DNA from: Patiria miniata
Taxonomy: Eukaryota > Echinodermata > Asteroidea > Valvatida > Asterinidae
Direction: 5' to 3'
DNA: 64,000 nucleotides
NCBI RefSeq assembly: GCF_015706575.1
Contig: NW_024037065.1
Span: 2,480,001 to 2,544,000 of the forward strand
The position numbers and the translations under genes were made by a program. The notes under the pieces are model-generated. The model had not been told where the DNA came from, did no database searches, and worked only from the letters and a program-made list of their open reading frames with translations. Of this stretch, positions 42,021 through 54,794 are shown one piece after another; position 1 is the first letter of the stretch, and every line of letters begins with the position of its first letter.

Positions 42021-42326
42021 GGACAGATGTTGGATTAATCGGAATTTATTTGGTTCATGTTTGGGTACCAACCCAATGGGAGAACACTGCAAATTTGGAA
42101 AAGGGGGATCAGTAAATGGCCCTGCAATCCTGCCCAATTCAATTTCTGCTTTGAGTTTCTGTTGCAATATATAGGGGGGGTTATTGACTGCTGAGGACAA
42201 ACAATCTGATTCAAGAGCTACTCTAGGACCTTCATAACACAAACTAAACCCTGAAGTAAAACCAGAGCGCAATACATTAACATCATCTGGCACAAAGTAT
42301 TCAACCAACCATTTGTTTAAAACCAA
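42021..42326 (-). pseudogene. Reverse transcriptase region of element A, 5' part
   Basis: Reads GFTSGFSLCYEGPRVALESD, LKAEIELGRIAGPFTDPPFP and LQCSPIGLVPKHEPNKFRLI, the start of a DIRS/Ngaro RT, matching GRIAGPFASPPLPNLQCSPI in element B. Broken copy. Confidence 0.82.
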
Positions 42327-42359
42327 TGTATTAATTTGTGTTGGAAGGACGAAAAGAAC

Positions 42360-43587
42360 TCATAGTGGTTCCCCCAAAGCTGATGAAGTTTGTTTGGAAG
42401 TAGACCGATTGGCTGCAGTGTCAGCCCTAACTGCTGCAGGTGGAGCACGCGCTGGTGCAGGGAGAGCTCGTTGCTGCCTGGCATGCATTGGTGTGTTTGT
42501 ATTAGATGCATTGACCCATCGTGTTGGCCCTCCTACTCTACAGCGATAAGCCCCATGACCACTGCGCTGACATTTACTACAATTATGAGCATAGTGGCAG
42601 TCATAATAGTGACAACCATTTGGACCATTGAAGGCATAACATTGGCCTGTCCGGCTGCCAGCTGCTCTAGCACGAGGTGGAGCAAATGTGCCTCGCTGCT
42701 GTGTGTGTGTATGCCCCGTAACACCGGCTGCTGCAACAGTAAGCCACAACTCCAAATCAAGGTCTCCCCAATACCGCGCGGGATCAATTTCTTGTTTCAA
42801 TCGGAATTGCTCATCATATGTCCGCAATGCGAACTCAGGGAACTGAACTGAGGCAAGCCAAATTATTTCAGCATATTTCAGCAACTCGGAGCAACGGGAC
42901 GGATGTTTGCTCAAGTAAATGGACATAAACGTGTGAAACGCAGACTGCCACATATCCAGTGAATCAACTTTGCGCCGGGTTGGCCCTGGCTTGCGCACTA
43001 CCAACTTTTCACCCTCCAAACTTAGAGTCAGGTTTGAGGAGACCACATCGGCTCTTGCAAGAACTGCAGAGGCCGAATCATGATACAACAAAGAAAAATC
43101 AACAAACACACCCTGCCAAATTCTCTCATTAATTGCCTGAGGAACATGTAAACCCAATGGAGTGCCCACATTAACACGAAAAATGGGTTGTGGACGACAC
43201 TCCTCTCCTTGCCCGAACATATACTCACCACCGGCTCCAACTTGAGCTACACCAGAAATTTCTGGTGCTAATGAAGCCACCGGAGCAGATTGGCAAACTG
43301 TTAATAACTGGTTGTTGCGTAGCTTCAGAGATAGGCGAAGGGGTCGCGTTCAAGCCATCTTGATCCTCAGGGCCAGGATTAGCATGAATATCACCACCCA
43401 AGGTAATCCTCCATAATAACTGGCATGGTATAGTGCAATGGTCGACGTGTAAGGTACTTGTTGAATTTGAGTATCGACTTACTGGGCGGCCATGAAAACG
43501 GCGATTCGCATGGTTGGCGTAGTGCTCAATCCATCCAGGTAATACAGCTGAAAGTAGAGGGGTGATATCCGAGTCCTCATCACACAT
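42360..43587 (-). pseudogene. gag region of element A with 2A-like N-terminus
   Basis: The N-terminal 90 residues start MCDEDSDITPLLSAVLPGW and contain ITLGGDIHANPGPEDQ (residues 61-76, coordinates about 43360-43407), close to the 2A consensus D-V/I-E-x-N-P-G-P with His for Glu. Further on are VNVGTPLGLHVPQAI, a conserved helical region WQSAFHTFMSIYLSKHP, and near the C-terminus a CCCH-type finger (CYAFNGPNGCHYYDCHYAH) followed by a knuckle CSKCQRSGHGAYRC. Gag would package element RNA. Part of a broken copy. Confidence 0.78.
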
Positions 43588-43797
43588 ATCCCGAGAATAA
43601 GTGGGAAAAGATGGATGGACACCGTAATGAATTTCATAGGTGGCTTACTATCAGATCCAAATCCATTGACATCCAGGCAAAGACCGCAGATAAAACTTCC
43701 AAATGAAGTACAAACGATGTGGAAAAACTACAGAGCCCAAAACCTTGAAAATAATTGGGAAAAACTTGTTAGACTTGTTCGTCACACCAATTATTTA
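43588..43797 (-). other. 5' leader of element A gag, grading into the minisatellite
   Basis: Non-coding. Contains ccattgacatccaggcaaag and ends ttcgtcacaccaattattta, which itself resembles the end of a 62-bp unit (gtcacacaccaatgagttat). This suggests the minisatellite arose from the element's own terminal sequence. Confidence 0.6.
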
Positions 43798-44811
43798 TGC
43801 AAGTAGTACAGCAGTCCACAGAATGGTGGTCCTGTTACTTGTCACACACCAATGAGTTATGCAAGTAGTACAGCAATCCACAGAAAGATGGTCCTGTTAC
43901 TTGTCACACACCAATGAGTTATGCATGTAGTACAGCAGTCCACAGAATGATGGTCCTGTTACTTGTCACACACCAGTGAGTTAAGCATGTAGTACAGCAG
44001 TCCAAAGAATGATGGTCCTGTTACTTGTCACACACCTTAAATCATGGCAAGTAGTACAGCAGTCCACAGAATGATGGTCATGTTTCTTGTCACACACCAA
44101 TGAGTTATGCAAGTAGTACAGCAGTCCACAGAAAGATGGTCCTGTTACTTGTCACACACCAATGAGTTATGCATGTAGTACAGCAGTCCACAGAATGATG
44201 GTCCTGTTACTTGTCACACACCTTAAATTATGGCAAGTAGTACAGTAGTCCACAGAATAATGGTCCTGTGACTTGTCACACACCAATGAGTTATGCAAGT
44301 AGTACAGCAGTCCACAGAATGATGGTCCTGTTACTTGTCACACACCAATGAGTTATGCAAGTAGTACAGCAGTCCACAGAATGATGGTCCTGTTACTTGT
44401 CACACACCAATGAGTTATGCAAGTAGTACAGCAGTCCACAGAATGATAGTCCTGCTACTTGTCACACACCAATGAGTAATGCAAGTAGTACATCAGTCCA
44501 CAGAATTGGTCATGTTACTTGTCACACACCAATGAGTTATGCAAGTAGTACAGCAGTCCACAGAATGATGGTTCTGTTACTTGTCACACACCAGTGAGTT
44601 AAGCATGTAGTACAGCAGTCCACAGAATGATGGTCCTGTTACTTGTCACACTCCTTTAATTATGGCAAGTAGTACAGTAGTCCACAGAATGATGGTCCTG
44701 TGACTTGTCACACACCAATGAGTTATGCAAGTAGTACAGCAGTCCACAGAATGATGGTCCTGTTACTTGTCACACACCAATGAGTTATGCAAGTAGTACA
44801 GCAGTCCACAG

Positions 44812-45295
44812 TAGCTTCAGAGATAGGCGAAGGGGTCGCGTTCAAGCCATCTTGATCCTCAGGGCCAGGATTAGCATGAATATCACCACCCAAGGTAATC
44901 CTCCATAATAACTGGCATGGTATAGTGCAATGGTCGACGTGTAAGGTATTTGTTGAATTTGAGTATCGACTTACTGGGCGGCCATGAAAACGGCGATTCG
45001 CATGGTTGGCGTAGTGCTCAATCCATCCAGGTAATACAGCTGAAAGTAGAGGGGTGATATCCGAGTCCTCATCACACATATCCCGAGAATAAGTGGGAAA
45101 AGATGGATGGACACCGTAATGAATTTCATAGGTGGCTTACTATCAGATCCAAATCCATTGACATCCAGGCAAAGACCGCAGATAAAACTTCCAAAATGAA
45201 GTACAAACGATGTGGAAAAACTACAGAGCCCAAAACCTTGAAAATAATTGGGAAAAACTTGTTAGACTTGTTCGTCACACCAATTATTTATGCTG
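44812..45295 (-). repeat. Captured element A 5' segment, copy 1 in the array
   Basis: A 484-bp direct copy of 43321-43797 (leader plus the first about 90 codons of gag, including the 2A-like GDIHANPGP at about 44861-44887). The junction cagtccacag|tagcttcag is the same in all four copies. A 118-codon minus frame (44723-45079) starts at the gag ATG and reads on into minisatellite. Confidence 0.93.
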
Positions 45296-47234
45296 GTAGT
45301 ACAGCAGTCCACAGAATGGTGGTCCTGTTACTTGTCACACACCAATGATTTATGCATGTAGTACAGCAGTCCACAGAATGATGGTCCTGTGACTTGTCAC
45401 ACACCAATGAGTTATGCAAGTAGTACAGCAGTCCATAGAATGATGGTCCTGTTACGGGTCACACACCAATTATTTATGCAAGTAGTACAGCAGTCCACAG
45501 AATGATGGTCCTGTTACTTGTCACACACCAATGAGTTATGCAAGTAGTACAGCAGTCCATAGAATGATGGACCTGTTACTTGTCACACACCAATGAGTTA
45601 TGCAAGTAGTACAGCAGTCCACAGAATGATAGTCCTGTTACTTGTTACACACCAATGAGTTATGCAAGTAGTACAGCAGTCCACAGAATGATGGTCCTGT
45701 TACTTGTCACACACCATTGTGTTATGCAAGTAGTACAGCAGTCCACAGAATGATGGTCCTGTTACTTGTCACACACCAGTGAGTAAAGCATGTAGTACAG
45801 CAGTCCACAGAATGATGGTCCTGTGACTTGTCACACACCTTAAATCATGGCAAGTAGAACAGCAGTCCACAGAAAGATGGTCCTGTTACTTGTCACACAC
45901 CAATGAGTTATGCAAGTAGTACAGCAATCCACAGAAAGATGGTCCTGTTACTTGTCACACACCAATGAGTTATGCATGTAGTACAGCAGTCCACAGAATG
46001 ATGGTCCTGTTACTTGTCACACACCAGTGAGTTAAGCATGTAGTACAGCAGTCCACAGAATGATGGTCCTGTTACTTGTCACACACCTTAAATCATGGCA
46101 AGTAGTACAGCAGTCCACAGAATGATGGTCCTGTTACTTGTCACAATCCAATGAGTTATGCAAGTAGTACAGCAGTCCACAGAATGATGGTCCTGTTACT
46201 TGTCACACACCTTAAATTATGGCAAGTAGTACAGTAGTCCACAGAATAATGGTCCTGTGACTTGTCACACACCAATGAGTTATGCAAGTAGTACAGCAGT
46301 CCACAGAATGATGGTCCTGTTACTTGTCACAATCCAATGAGTTATGCAAGTAGTACAGCAGTCCACAGAATGATGGTCCTGTTACTTGTCACACACCTTA
46401 AATTATTGCAAGTAGTACAGTAGTCCACAGAATAATGGTCCTGTGACTTGTCACACACCAATGAGTTATGCAAGTAGTACAGCAGTCCACAGAATGATGG
46501 TCCTGTTACTTGTCACACACCAGTGAGTAAAGCATGTAGTACAGCAGTCCACAGAATGATGGTCCTGTTACTTGTCACACACCTTAAATCATGGCAAGTA
46601 GTACAGCAGTCCACAGAATGATGGTCCTGTTACTTGTCACAATCCAATGAGTTATGCAAGTAGTACAGCAGTCCACAGAATGATGGTCCTGTTACTTGTC
46701 ACACACCAGTGAGTTAAGCATGTAGTACAGCAGTCCACAGAATGATGGTCCTGTTACTTGTCACACACCAATGAGTTATGCATGTAGTACAGCAGTCCAC
46801 AGAATGATGGTCCTGTTACTTGTCACACACCAATGAGTTATGCAAGTAGTACAGCAGTCCACAGAATGATAGTCCTGCTACTTGTCACACACCAATGAGT
46901 AATGCAAGTAGTACATCAGTCCACAGAATTGGTCATGTTACTTGTCACACACCAATGAGTTATGCAAGTAGTACAGCAGTCCACAGAATGATGGTTCTGT
47001 TACTTGTCACACACCAGTGAGTTAAGCATGTAGTACAGCAGTCCACAGAATGATGGTCCTGTTACTTGTCACACTCCTTAAATTATGGCAAGTAGTACAG
47101 TAGTCCACAGAATGATGGTCCTGTGACTTGTCACACACCAATGAGTTATGCAAGTAGTACAGCAGTCCACAGAATGATGGTCCTGTTACTTGTCACACAC
47201 CAATGAGTTATGCAAGTAGTACAGCAGTCCACAG

Positions 47235-47718
47235 TAGCTTCAGAGATAGGCGAAGGGGTCGCGTTCAAGCCATCTTGATCCTCAGGGCCAGGATTAGCAT
47301 GAATATCACCACCCAAGGTAATCCTCCATAATAACTGGCATGGTATAGTGCAATGGTCGACGTGTAAGGTATTTGTTGAATTTGAGTATCGACTTACTGG
47401 GCGGCCATGAAAACGGCGATTCGCATGGTTGGCGTAGTGCTCAATCCATCCAGGTAATACAGCTGAAAGTAGAGGGGTGATATCCGAGTCCTCATCACAC
47501 ATATCCCACGAATAAGTGGGAAAAGATGGATGGACACCGTAATGAATTTCATAGGTGGCTTACTATCAGATCCAAATCCATTGACATCCAGGCAAAGACC
47601 GCAGATAAAACTTCCAAAATGAAGTACAAACGATGTGGAAAAACTACAGAGCCCAAAACCTTGAAAATAATTGGGAAAAACTTGTTAGACTTGTTCGTCA
47701 CACCAATTATTTATGCTG
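47235..47718 (-). repeat. Captured element A 5' segment, copy 2 in the array
   Basis: Same limits and junctions as 44812-45295, lying 2423 bp further on. The intervening satellite pattern is also repeated, so it arose by block duplication. Confidence 0.93.
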
Positions 47719-50700
47719 GTAGTACAGCAGTCCACAGAATGGTGGTCCTGTTACTTGTCACACACCAATGATTTATGCATGTAGTACAGCAGTCCACAGA
47801 ATGATGGTCCTGTGACTTGTCACACACCAATGAGTTATGCAAGTAGTACAGCAGTCCATAGAATGATGGTCCTGTTACGGGTCACACACCAATTATTTAT
47901 GCAAGTAGTACAGCAGTCCACAGAATGATGGTCCTGTTACTTGTCACACACCAATGAGTTATGCAAGTAGTACAGCAGTCCATAGAATGATGGACCTGTT
48001 ACTTGTCACACACCAATGAGTTATGCAAGTAGTACAGCAGTCCACAGAATGATAGTCCTGTTACTTGTTACACACCAATGAGTTATGCAAGTAGTACAGC
48101 AGTCCACAGAATGATGGTCCTGTTACTTGTCACACACCATTGTGTTATGCAAGTAGTACAGCAGTCCACAGAATGATGGTCCTGTTACTTGTCACACACC
48201 AGTGAGTAAAGCATGTAGTACAGCAGTCCACAGAATGATGGTCCTGTGACTTGTCACACACCTTAAATCATGGCAAGTAGAACAGCAGTCCACAGAATGA
48301 TGGTCCTGTTACTTGTCACACACCAATGAGTTATGCAAGTAGTACAGCAATCCACAGAAAGATGGTCCTGTTACTTGTCACACACCAATGAGTTATGCAT
48401 GTAGTACAGCAGTCCACAGAATGATGGTCCTGTTACTTGTCACACACCAGTGAGTTAAGCATGTAGTACAGCAGTCCACAGAATGATGGTCCTGTTACTT
48501 GTCACACACCTTAAATCATGGCAAGTAGTACAGCAGTCCACAGAATGATGGTCATGTTTCTTGTCACACACCAATGAGTTATGCAAGTAGTACAGCAGTC
48601 CACAGAAAGATGGTCCTGTTACTTGTCACACACCAATGAGTTATGCATGTAGTACTGCAGTCCACAGAATGATGGTCCTGTTACTTGTCACAATCCAATG
48701 AGTTATGCAAGTAGTACAGCAGTCCACAGAATGATGGTCCTGTTACTTGTCACACACCTTAAATTATGGCAAGTAGTACAGTAGTCCACAGAATGATGGT
48801 CCTGTTACTTGTCACACACCTTAAATTATGGCAAGTAGTACAGCAGTCCACAGAATGATGGTCCTGTTACTTGTCACACACCAATGAGTTATGCAAGTAG
48901 TACAGCAGTCCACAGAATGATAGTCCTGCTACTTGTCACACACCAATGAGTAATGCAAGTAGTACATCAGTCCACAGAATTGGTCATGTTACTTGTCACA
49001 CACCAATGAGTTATGCAAGTAGTACAGCAGTCCACAGAATGATGGTTCTGTTACTTGTCACACACCAGTGAGTTAAGCATGTAGTACAGCAGTCCACAGA
49101 ATGATGGTCCTGTTACTTGTCACACTCCTTAAATTATGGCAAGTAGTACAGTAGTCCACAGAATGATGGTCCTGTGACTTGTCACACACCAATGAGTTAT
49201 GCAAGTAGTACAGCAGTCCATAGAATGATGGACCTGTTACTTGTCACACACCAATGAGTTATGCAAGTAGTACAGCAGTCCACAGAATGATAGTCCTGTT
49301 ACTTGTCACACACCAATGAGTTATGCAAGTAGTACAGCAATCCACAGAAAGATGGTCCTGTTACTTGTCACACACCAATGAGTTATGCATGTAGTACAGC
49401 AGTCCACAGAATGATGGTCCTGTTACTTGTCACACACCAGTGAGTTAAGCATGTAGTACAGCAGTCCACATAATGATGGTCCTGTTACTTGTCACACACC
49501 TTAAATCATGGCAAGTAGTACAGCAGTCCACAGAATGATGGTCCTGTTACTTGTCACAATCCAATGAGTTATGCAAGTAGTACAGCAGTCCACAGAATGA
49601 TGGTCCTGTTACTTGTCACACACCTTAAATTATGGCAAGTAGTACAGTAGTCCACAGAATAATGGTCCTGTGACTTGTCACACACCAATGAGTTATGCAA
49701 GTAGTACAGCAGTCCACAGAATGATGGTCCTGTTACTTGTCACAATCCAATGAGTTATGCAAGTAGTACAGCAGTCCACAGAATGATGGTCCTGTTACTT
49801 GTCACACACCTTAAATTATGGCAAGTAGTACAGTTGTCCACAGAATAATGGTCCTGTGACTTGTCACACACCAATGAGTTATGCAAGTAGTACAGCAGTC
49901 CACAGAATGATGGTCCTGTTACTTGTCACAATCCAATGAGTTATGCAAGTAGTACAGCAGTCCACAGAATGATGGTCCTGTTACTTGTCACACACCTTAA
50001 ATCATGGCAAGTAGTACAGCAGTCCACAGAATGATGGTCCTGTTACTTGTCACAATCCAATGAGTTATGCAAGTAGTACAGCAGTCCACAGAATGATGGT
50101 CCTGTTACTTGTCACACACCTTAAATTATGGCAAGTAGTACAGTAGTCCACAGAATAATGGTCCTGTGACTTGTCACACACCAATGAGTTATGCAAGTAG
50201 TACAGCAGTCCATAGAATGATGGACCTGTTACTTGTCACACACCAATGAGTTATGCAAGTAGTACAGCAGTCCACAGAATGATAGTCCTGTTACTTGTTA
50301 CACACCAATGAGTTATGCAAGTAGTACAGCAGTCCACAGAATGATGGTCCTGTTACTTGTCACACACCTTAAATCATGGCAAGTAGTACAGCAGTCCACA
50401 GAATGATGGTCCTGTTACTTGTCACAATCCAATGAGTTATGCAAGTAGTACAGCAGTCCACAGAATGATGGTCCTGTTACTTGTCACACACCTTAAATTA
50501 TGGCAAGTAGTACAGTAGTCCACAGAATAATGGTCCTGTGACTTGTCACACACCAATGAGTTATGCAAGTAGTACAGCAGTCCATAGAATGATGGACCTG
50601 TTACTTGTCACACACCAATGAGTTATGCAAGTAGTACAGCAGTCCACAGAATGATAGTCCTGTTACTTGTTACACACCAATGAGTTATGCAAGTAGTACA

Positions 50701-52259
50701 GCAGTCCACAGAATGATGGTCCTGTTACTTGTCACACACCATTGTGTTATGCAAGTAGTACAGCAGTCCACAGAATGATGGTCCTGTTACTTGTCACACA
50801 CCAGTGAGTAAAGCATGTAGTACAGCAGTCCACAGAATGATTGTCCTGTTACTTGTCACACACCAGTGAGTTAAGCATGTAGTACAGCAGTCCACAGAAT
50901 GATGGTCCTGTTACTTGTCACACACCTTAAATTATGGCAAGTAGTACAGCAGTCCACAGAATGATGGTCCTGTTACTTGTCACAATCCAATGAGTTATGC
51001 AAGTAGTACAGCAGTCCACAGAATGATGGTCCTGTTACTTGTCACACACCTTAAATTATGGCAAGTAGTACAGTAGTCCACAGAATAATGGTCCTGTGAC
51101 TTGTCACACACCAATGAGTTATGCAAGTAGTACAGCAGTCCACAGAATGATGGTCCTGTTACTTGTCACACACCAATGAGTTATGCAAGTAGTACAGCAG
51201 TCCACAGAATGATGGTCCTGTTACTTGTCACACACCAATGAGTTATGCAAGTAGTACAGCAGTCCACAGAATGATAGTCCTGTTACTTGTCACAATCCAA
51301 TGAGTTATGCAAGTAGTACAGCAGTCCACAGAATGATGGTCCTGTTACTTGTCACACACCTTAAATTATGGCAAGTAGTACAGTAGTCCACAGAATAATG
51401 GTCCTGTGACTTGTCACACACCAATGAGTTATGCAAGTAGTACAGCAGTCCACAGAATGATGGTCCTGTTACTTGTCACACACCAATGAGTTATGCAAGT
51501 AGTACAGCAGTCCACAGAATGATGGTCCTGTTACTTGTCACACACCAATGAGTTATGCAAGTAGTACAGCAGTCCACAGAATGATAGTCCTGTTACTTGT
51601 CACAATCCAATGAGTTATGCAAGTAGTACAGCAGTCCACAGAATGATGGTCCTGTTACTTGTCACACACCTTAAATTATGGCAAGTAGTACAGTAGTCCA
51701 CAGAATAATGGTCCTGTTACTTGTCACACTCCTTAAATTATGGCAAGTAGTACAGTAGTCCACAGAATGATGGTCCTGTGACTTGTCACACACCAATGAG
51801 TTATGCAAGTAATACAGCAGTCCACAGAATGATGGTCCTGTTACTTGTCACACACCAATGAGTTATGCAAGTAGTACAGCAGTCCACAGAATGATAGTCC
51901 TGCTACTTGTCACACACCAATGAGTAATGCAAGTAGTACATCAGTCCACAGAATTGGTCATGTTACTTGTCACACACCAATGAGTTATGCAAGTAGTACA
52001 GCAGTCCACAGAATGATGGTTCTGTTACTTGTCACACACCAGTGAGTTAAGCATGTAGTACAGCAGTCCACAGAATGATGGTCCTGTTACTTGTCACACT
52101 CCTTTAATTATGGCAAGTAGTACAGTAGTCCACAGAATGATGGTCCTGTGACTTGTCACACACCAATGAGTTATGCAAGTAGTACAGCAGTCCACAGAAT
52201 GATGGTCCTGTTACTTGTCACACACCAATGAGTTATGCAAGTAGTACAGCAGTCCACAG

Positions 52260-52743
52260 TAGCTTCAGAGATAGGCGAAGGGGTCGCGTTCAAGCCATCT
52301 TGATCCTCAGGGCCAGGATTAGCATGAATATCACCACCCAAGGTAATCCTCCATAATAACTGGCATGGTATAGTGCAATGGTCGACGTGTAAGGTATTTG
52401 TTGAATTTGAGTATCGACTTACTGGGCGGCCATGAAAACGGCGATTCGCATGGTTGGCGTAGTGCTCAATCCATCCAGGTAATACAGCTGAAAGTAGAGG
52501 GGTGATATCCGAGTCCTCATCACACATATCCCACGAATAAGTGGGAAAAGATGGATGGACACCGTAATGAATTTCATAGGTGGCTTACTATCAGATCCAA
52601 ATCCATTGACATCCAGGCAAAGACCGCAGATAAAACTTCCAAAATGAAGTACAAACGATGTGGAAAAACTACAGAGCCCAAAACCTTGAAAATAATTGGG
52701 AAAAACTTGTTAGACTTGTTCGTCACACCAATTATTTATGCTG
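52260..52743 (-). repeat. Captured element A 5' segment, copy 3 in the array
   Basis: Same limits and junctions, 5025 bp after copy 2. The 1741 bp that follow up to the shortened variant unit have the same length as after copy 2. Confidence 0.93.
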
Positions 52744-54310
52744 GTAGTACAGCAGTCCACAGAATGGTGGTCCTGTTACTTGTCACACACCAATGATTTA
52801 TGCATGTAGTACAGCAGTCCACAGAATGATGGTCCTGTGACTTGTCACACACCAATGAGTTATGCAAGTAGTACAGCAGTCCATAGAATGATGGTCCTGT
52901 TACGGGTCACACACCAATTATTTATGCAAGTAGTACAGCAGTCCAGAGAATGATGGTCCTGTTACTTGTCACACACCAATGAGTTATGCAAGTAGTACAG
53001 CAGTCCATAGAATGATGGACCTGTTACTTGTCACACACCAATGAGTTATGCAAGTAGTACAGCAGTCCACAGAATGATAGTCCTGTTACTTGTTACACAC
53101 CAATGAGTTATGCAAGTAGTACAGCAGTCCACAGAATGATGGTCCTGTTACTTGTCACACACCATTGTGTTATGCAAGTAGTACAGCAGTCCACAGAATG
53201 ATGGTCCTGTTACTTGTCACACACCAGTGAGTAAAGCATGTAGTACAGCAGTCCACAGAATGATGGTCCTGTGACTTGTCACACACCTTAAATCATGGCA
53301 AGTAGAACAGCAGTCCACAGAATGATGGTCCTGTTACTTGTCACACACCAATGAGTTATGCAAGTAGTACAGCAATCCACAGAAAGATGGTCCTGTTACT
53401 TGTCACACACCAATGAGTTATGCATGTAGTACAGCAGTCCACAGAATGATGGTCCTGTTACTTGTCACACACCAGTGAGTTAAGCATGTAGTACAGCAGT
53501 CCACAGAATGATGGTCCTGTTACTTGTCACACACCTTAAATCATGGCAAGTAGTACAGCAGTCCACAGAATGATGGTCATGTTTCTTGTCACACACCAAT
53601 GAGTTATGCAAGTAGTACAGCAGTCCACAGAAAGATGGTCCTGTTACTTGTCACACACCAATGAGTTATGCATGTAGTACTGCAGTCCACAGAATGATGG
53701 TCCTGTTACTTGTCACAATCCAATGAGTTATGCAAGTAGTACAGCAGTCCACAGAATGATGGTCCTGTTACTTGTCACACACCTTAAATTATGGCAAGTA
53801 GTACAGTAGTCCACAGAATGATGGTCCTGTTACTTGTCACACACCTTAAATCATGGCAAGTAGTACAGCAGTCCACAGAATGATGGTCCTGTTACTTGTC
53901 ACACACCAATGAGTTATGCAAGTAGTACAGCAGTCCACAGAATGATAGTCCTGCTACTTGTCACACACCAATGAGTAATGCAAGTAGTACATCAGTCCAC
54001 AGAATTGGTCATGTTACTTGTCACACACCAATGAGTTATGCAAGTAGTACAGCAGTCCACAGAATGATGGTTCTGTTACTTGTCACACACCAGTGAGTTA
54101 AGCATGTAGTACAGCAGTCCACAGAATGATGGTCCTGTTACTTGTCACACTCCTTAAATTATGGCAATTAGTACAGTAGTCCACAGAATGATGGTCCTGT
54201 GACTTGTCACACACCAATGAGTTATGCAAGTAGTACAGCAGTCCACAGAATGATGGTCCTGTTACTTGTCACACACCAATGAGTTATGCAAGTAGTACAG
54301 CAGTCCACAG

Positions 54311-54794
54311 TAGCTTCAGAGATAGGCGAAGGGGTCGCGTTCAAGCCATCTTGATCCTCAGGGCCAGGATTAGCATGAATGTCACCACCCAAGGTAATCC
54401 TCCATAATAACTGGCATGGTATAGTGCAATGGTCGACGTGTAAGGTATTTGTTGAATTTGAGTATCGACTTACTGGGCGGCCATGAAAACGGCGATTCGC
54501 ATGGTTGGCGTAGTGCTCAATCCATCCAGGTAATACAGCTGAAAGTAGAGGGGTGATATCCGAGTCCTCATCACACATATCCCAAGAATAAGTGGGAAAA
54601 GATGGATGGACACCGTAATGAATTTCATAGGTGGCTTACTATCAGATCCAAATCCATTGACATCCAGGCAAAGACCGCAGATAAAACTTCCAAAATGAAG
54701 TACAAACGATGTGGAAAAACTACAGAGCCCAAAACCTTGAAAATAATTGGGAAAAACTTGTTAGACTTGTTCGTCACACCAATTATTTATGCTG
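54311..54794 (-). repeat. Captured element A 5' segment, copy 4 in the array
   Basis: Same limits and junctions, 2051 bp after copy 3. Near identical to the other copies (a few single-base differences by eye). Confidence 0.93.

Larger units (their letters stand above)
32100..43797 (-). mobile_element. Ngaro/DIRS-type tyrosine-recombinase retroelement A, broken, with two nested insertions
   Basis: In minus-strand order: gag (about 42360-43587), RT (42021-42326 continued at 37321-38045), RNase H (about 34560-35022), tyrosine recombinase (33562-34508) and an SGNH-hydrolase ORF (32758-33231). The end region at 32125-32420 shares landmarks with the terminal repeats of element B. A LINE and a foldback element lie inside. 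It is an old copy, with roughly a dozen breaks besides the insertions. Tyrosine recombinase instead of integrase, and an SGNH ORF with no methyltransferase seen, favour the Ngaro group. Its 5' end merges into the 62-bp minisatellite. Confidence 0.82.
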
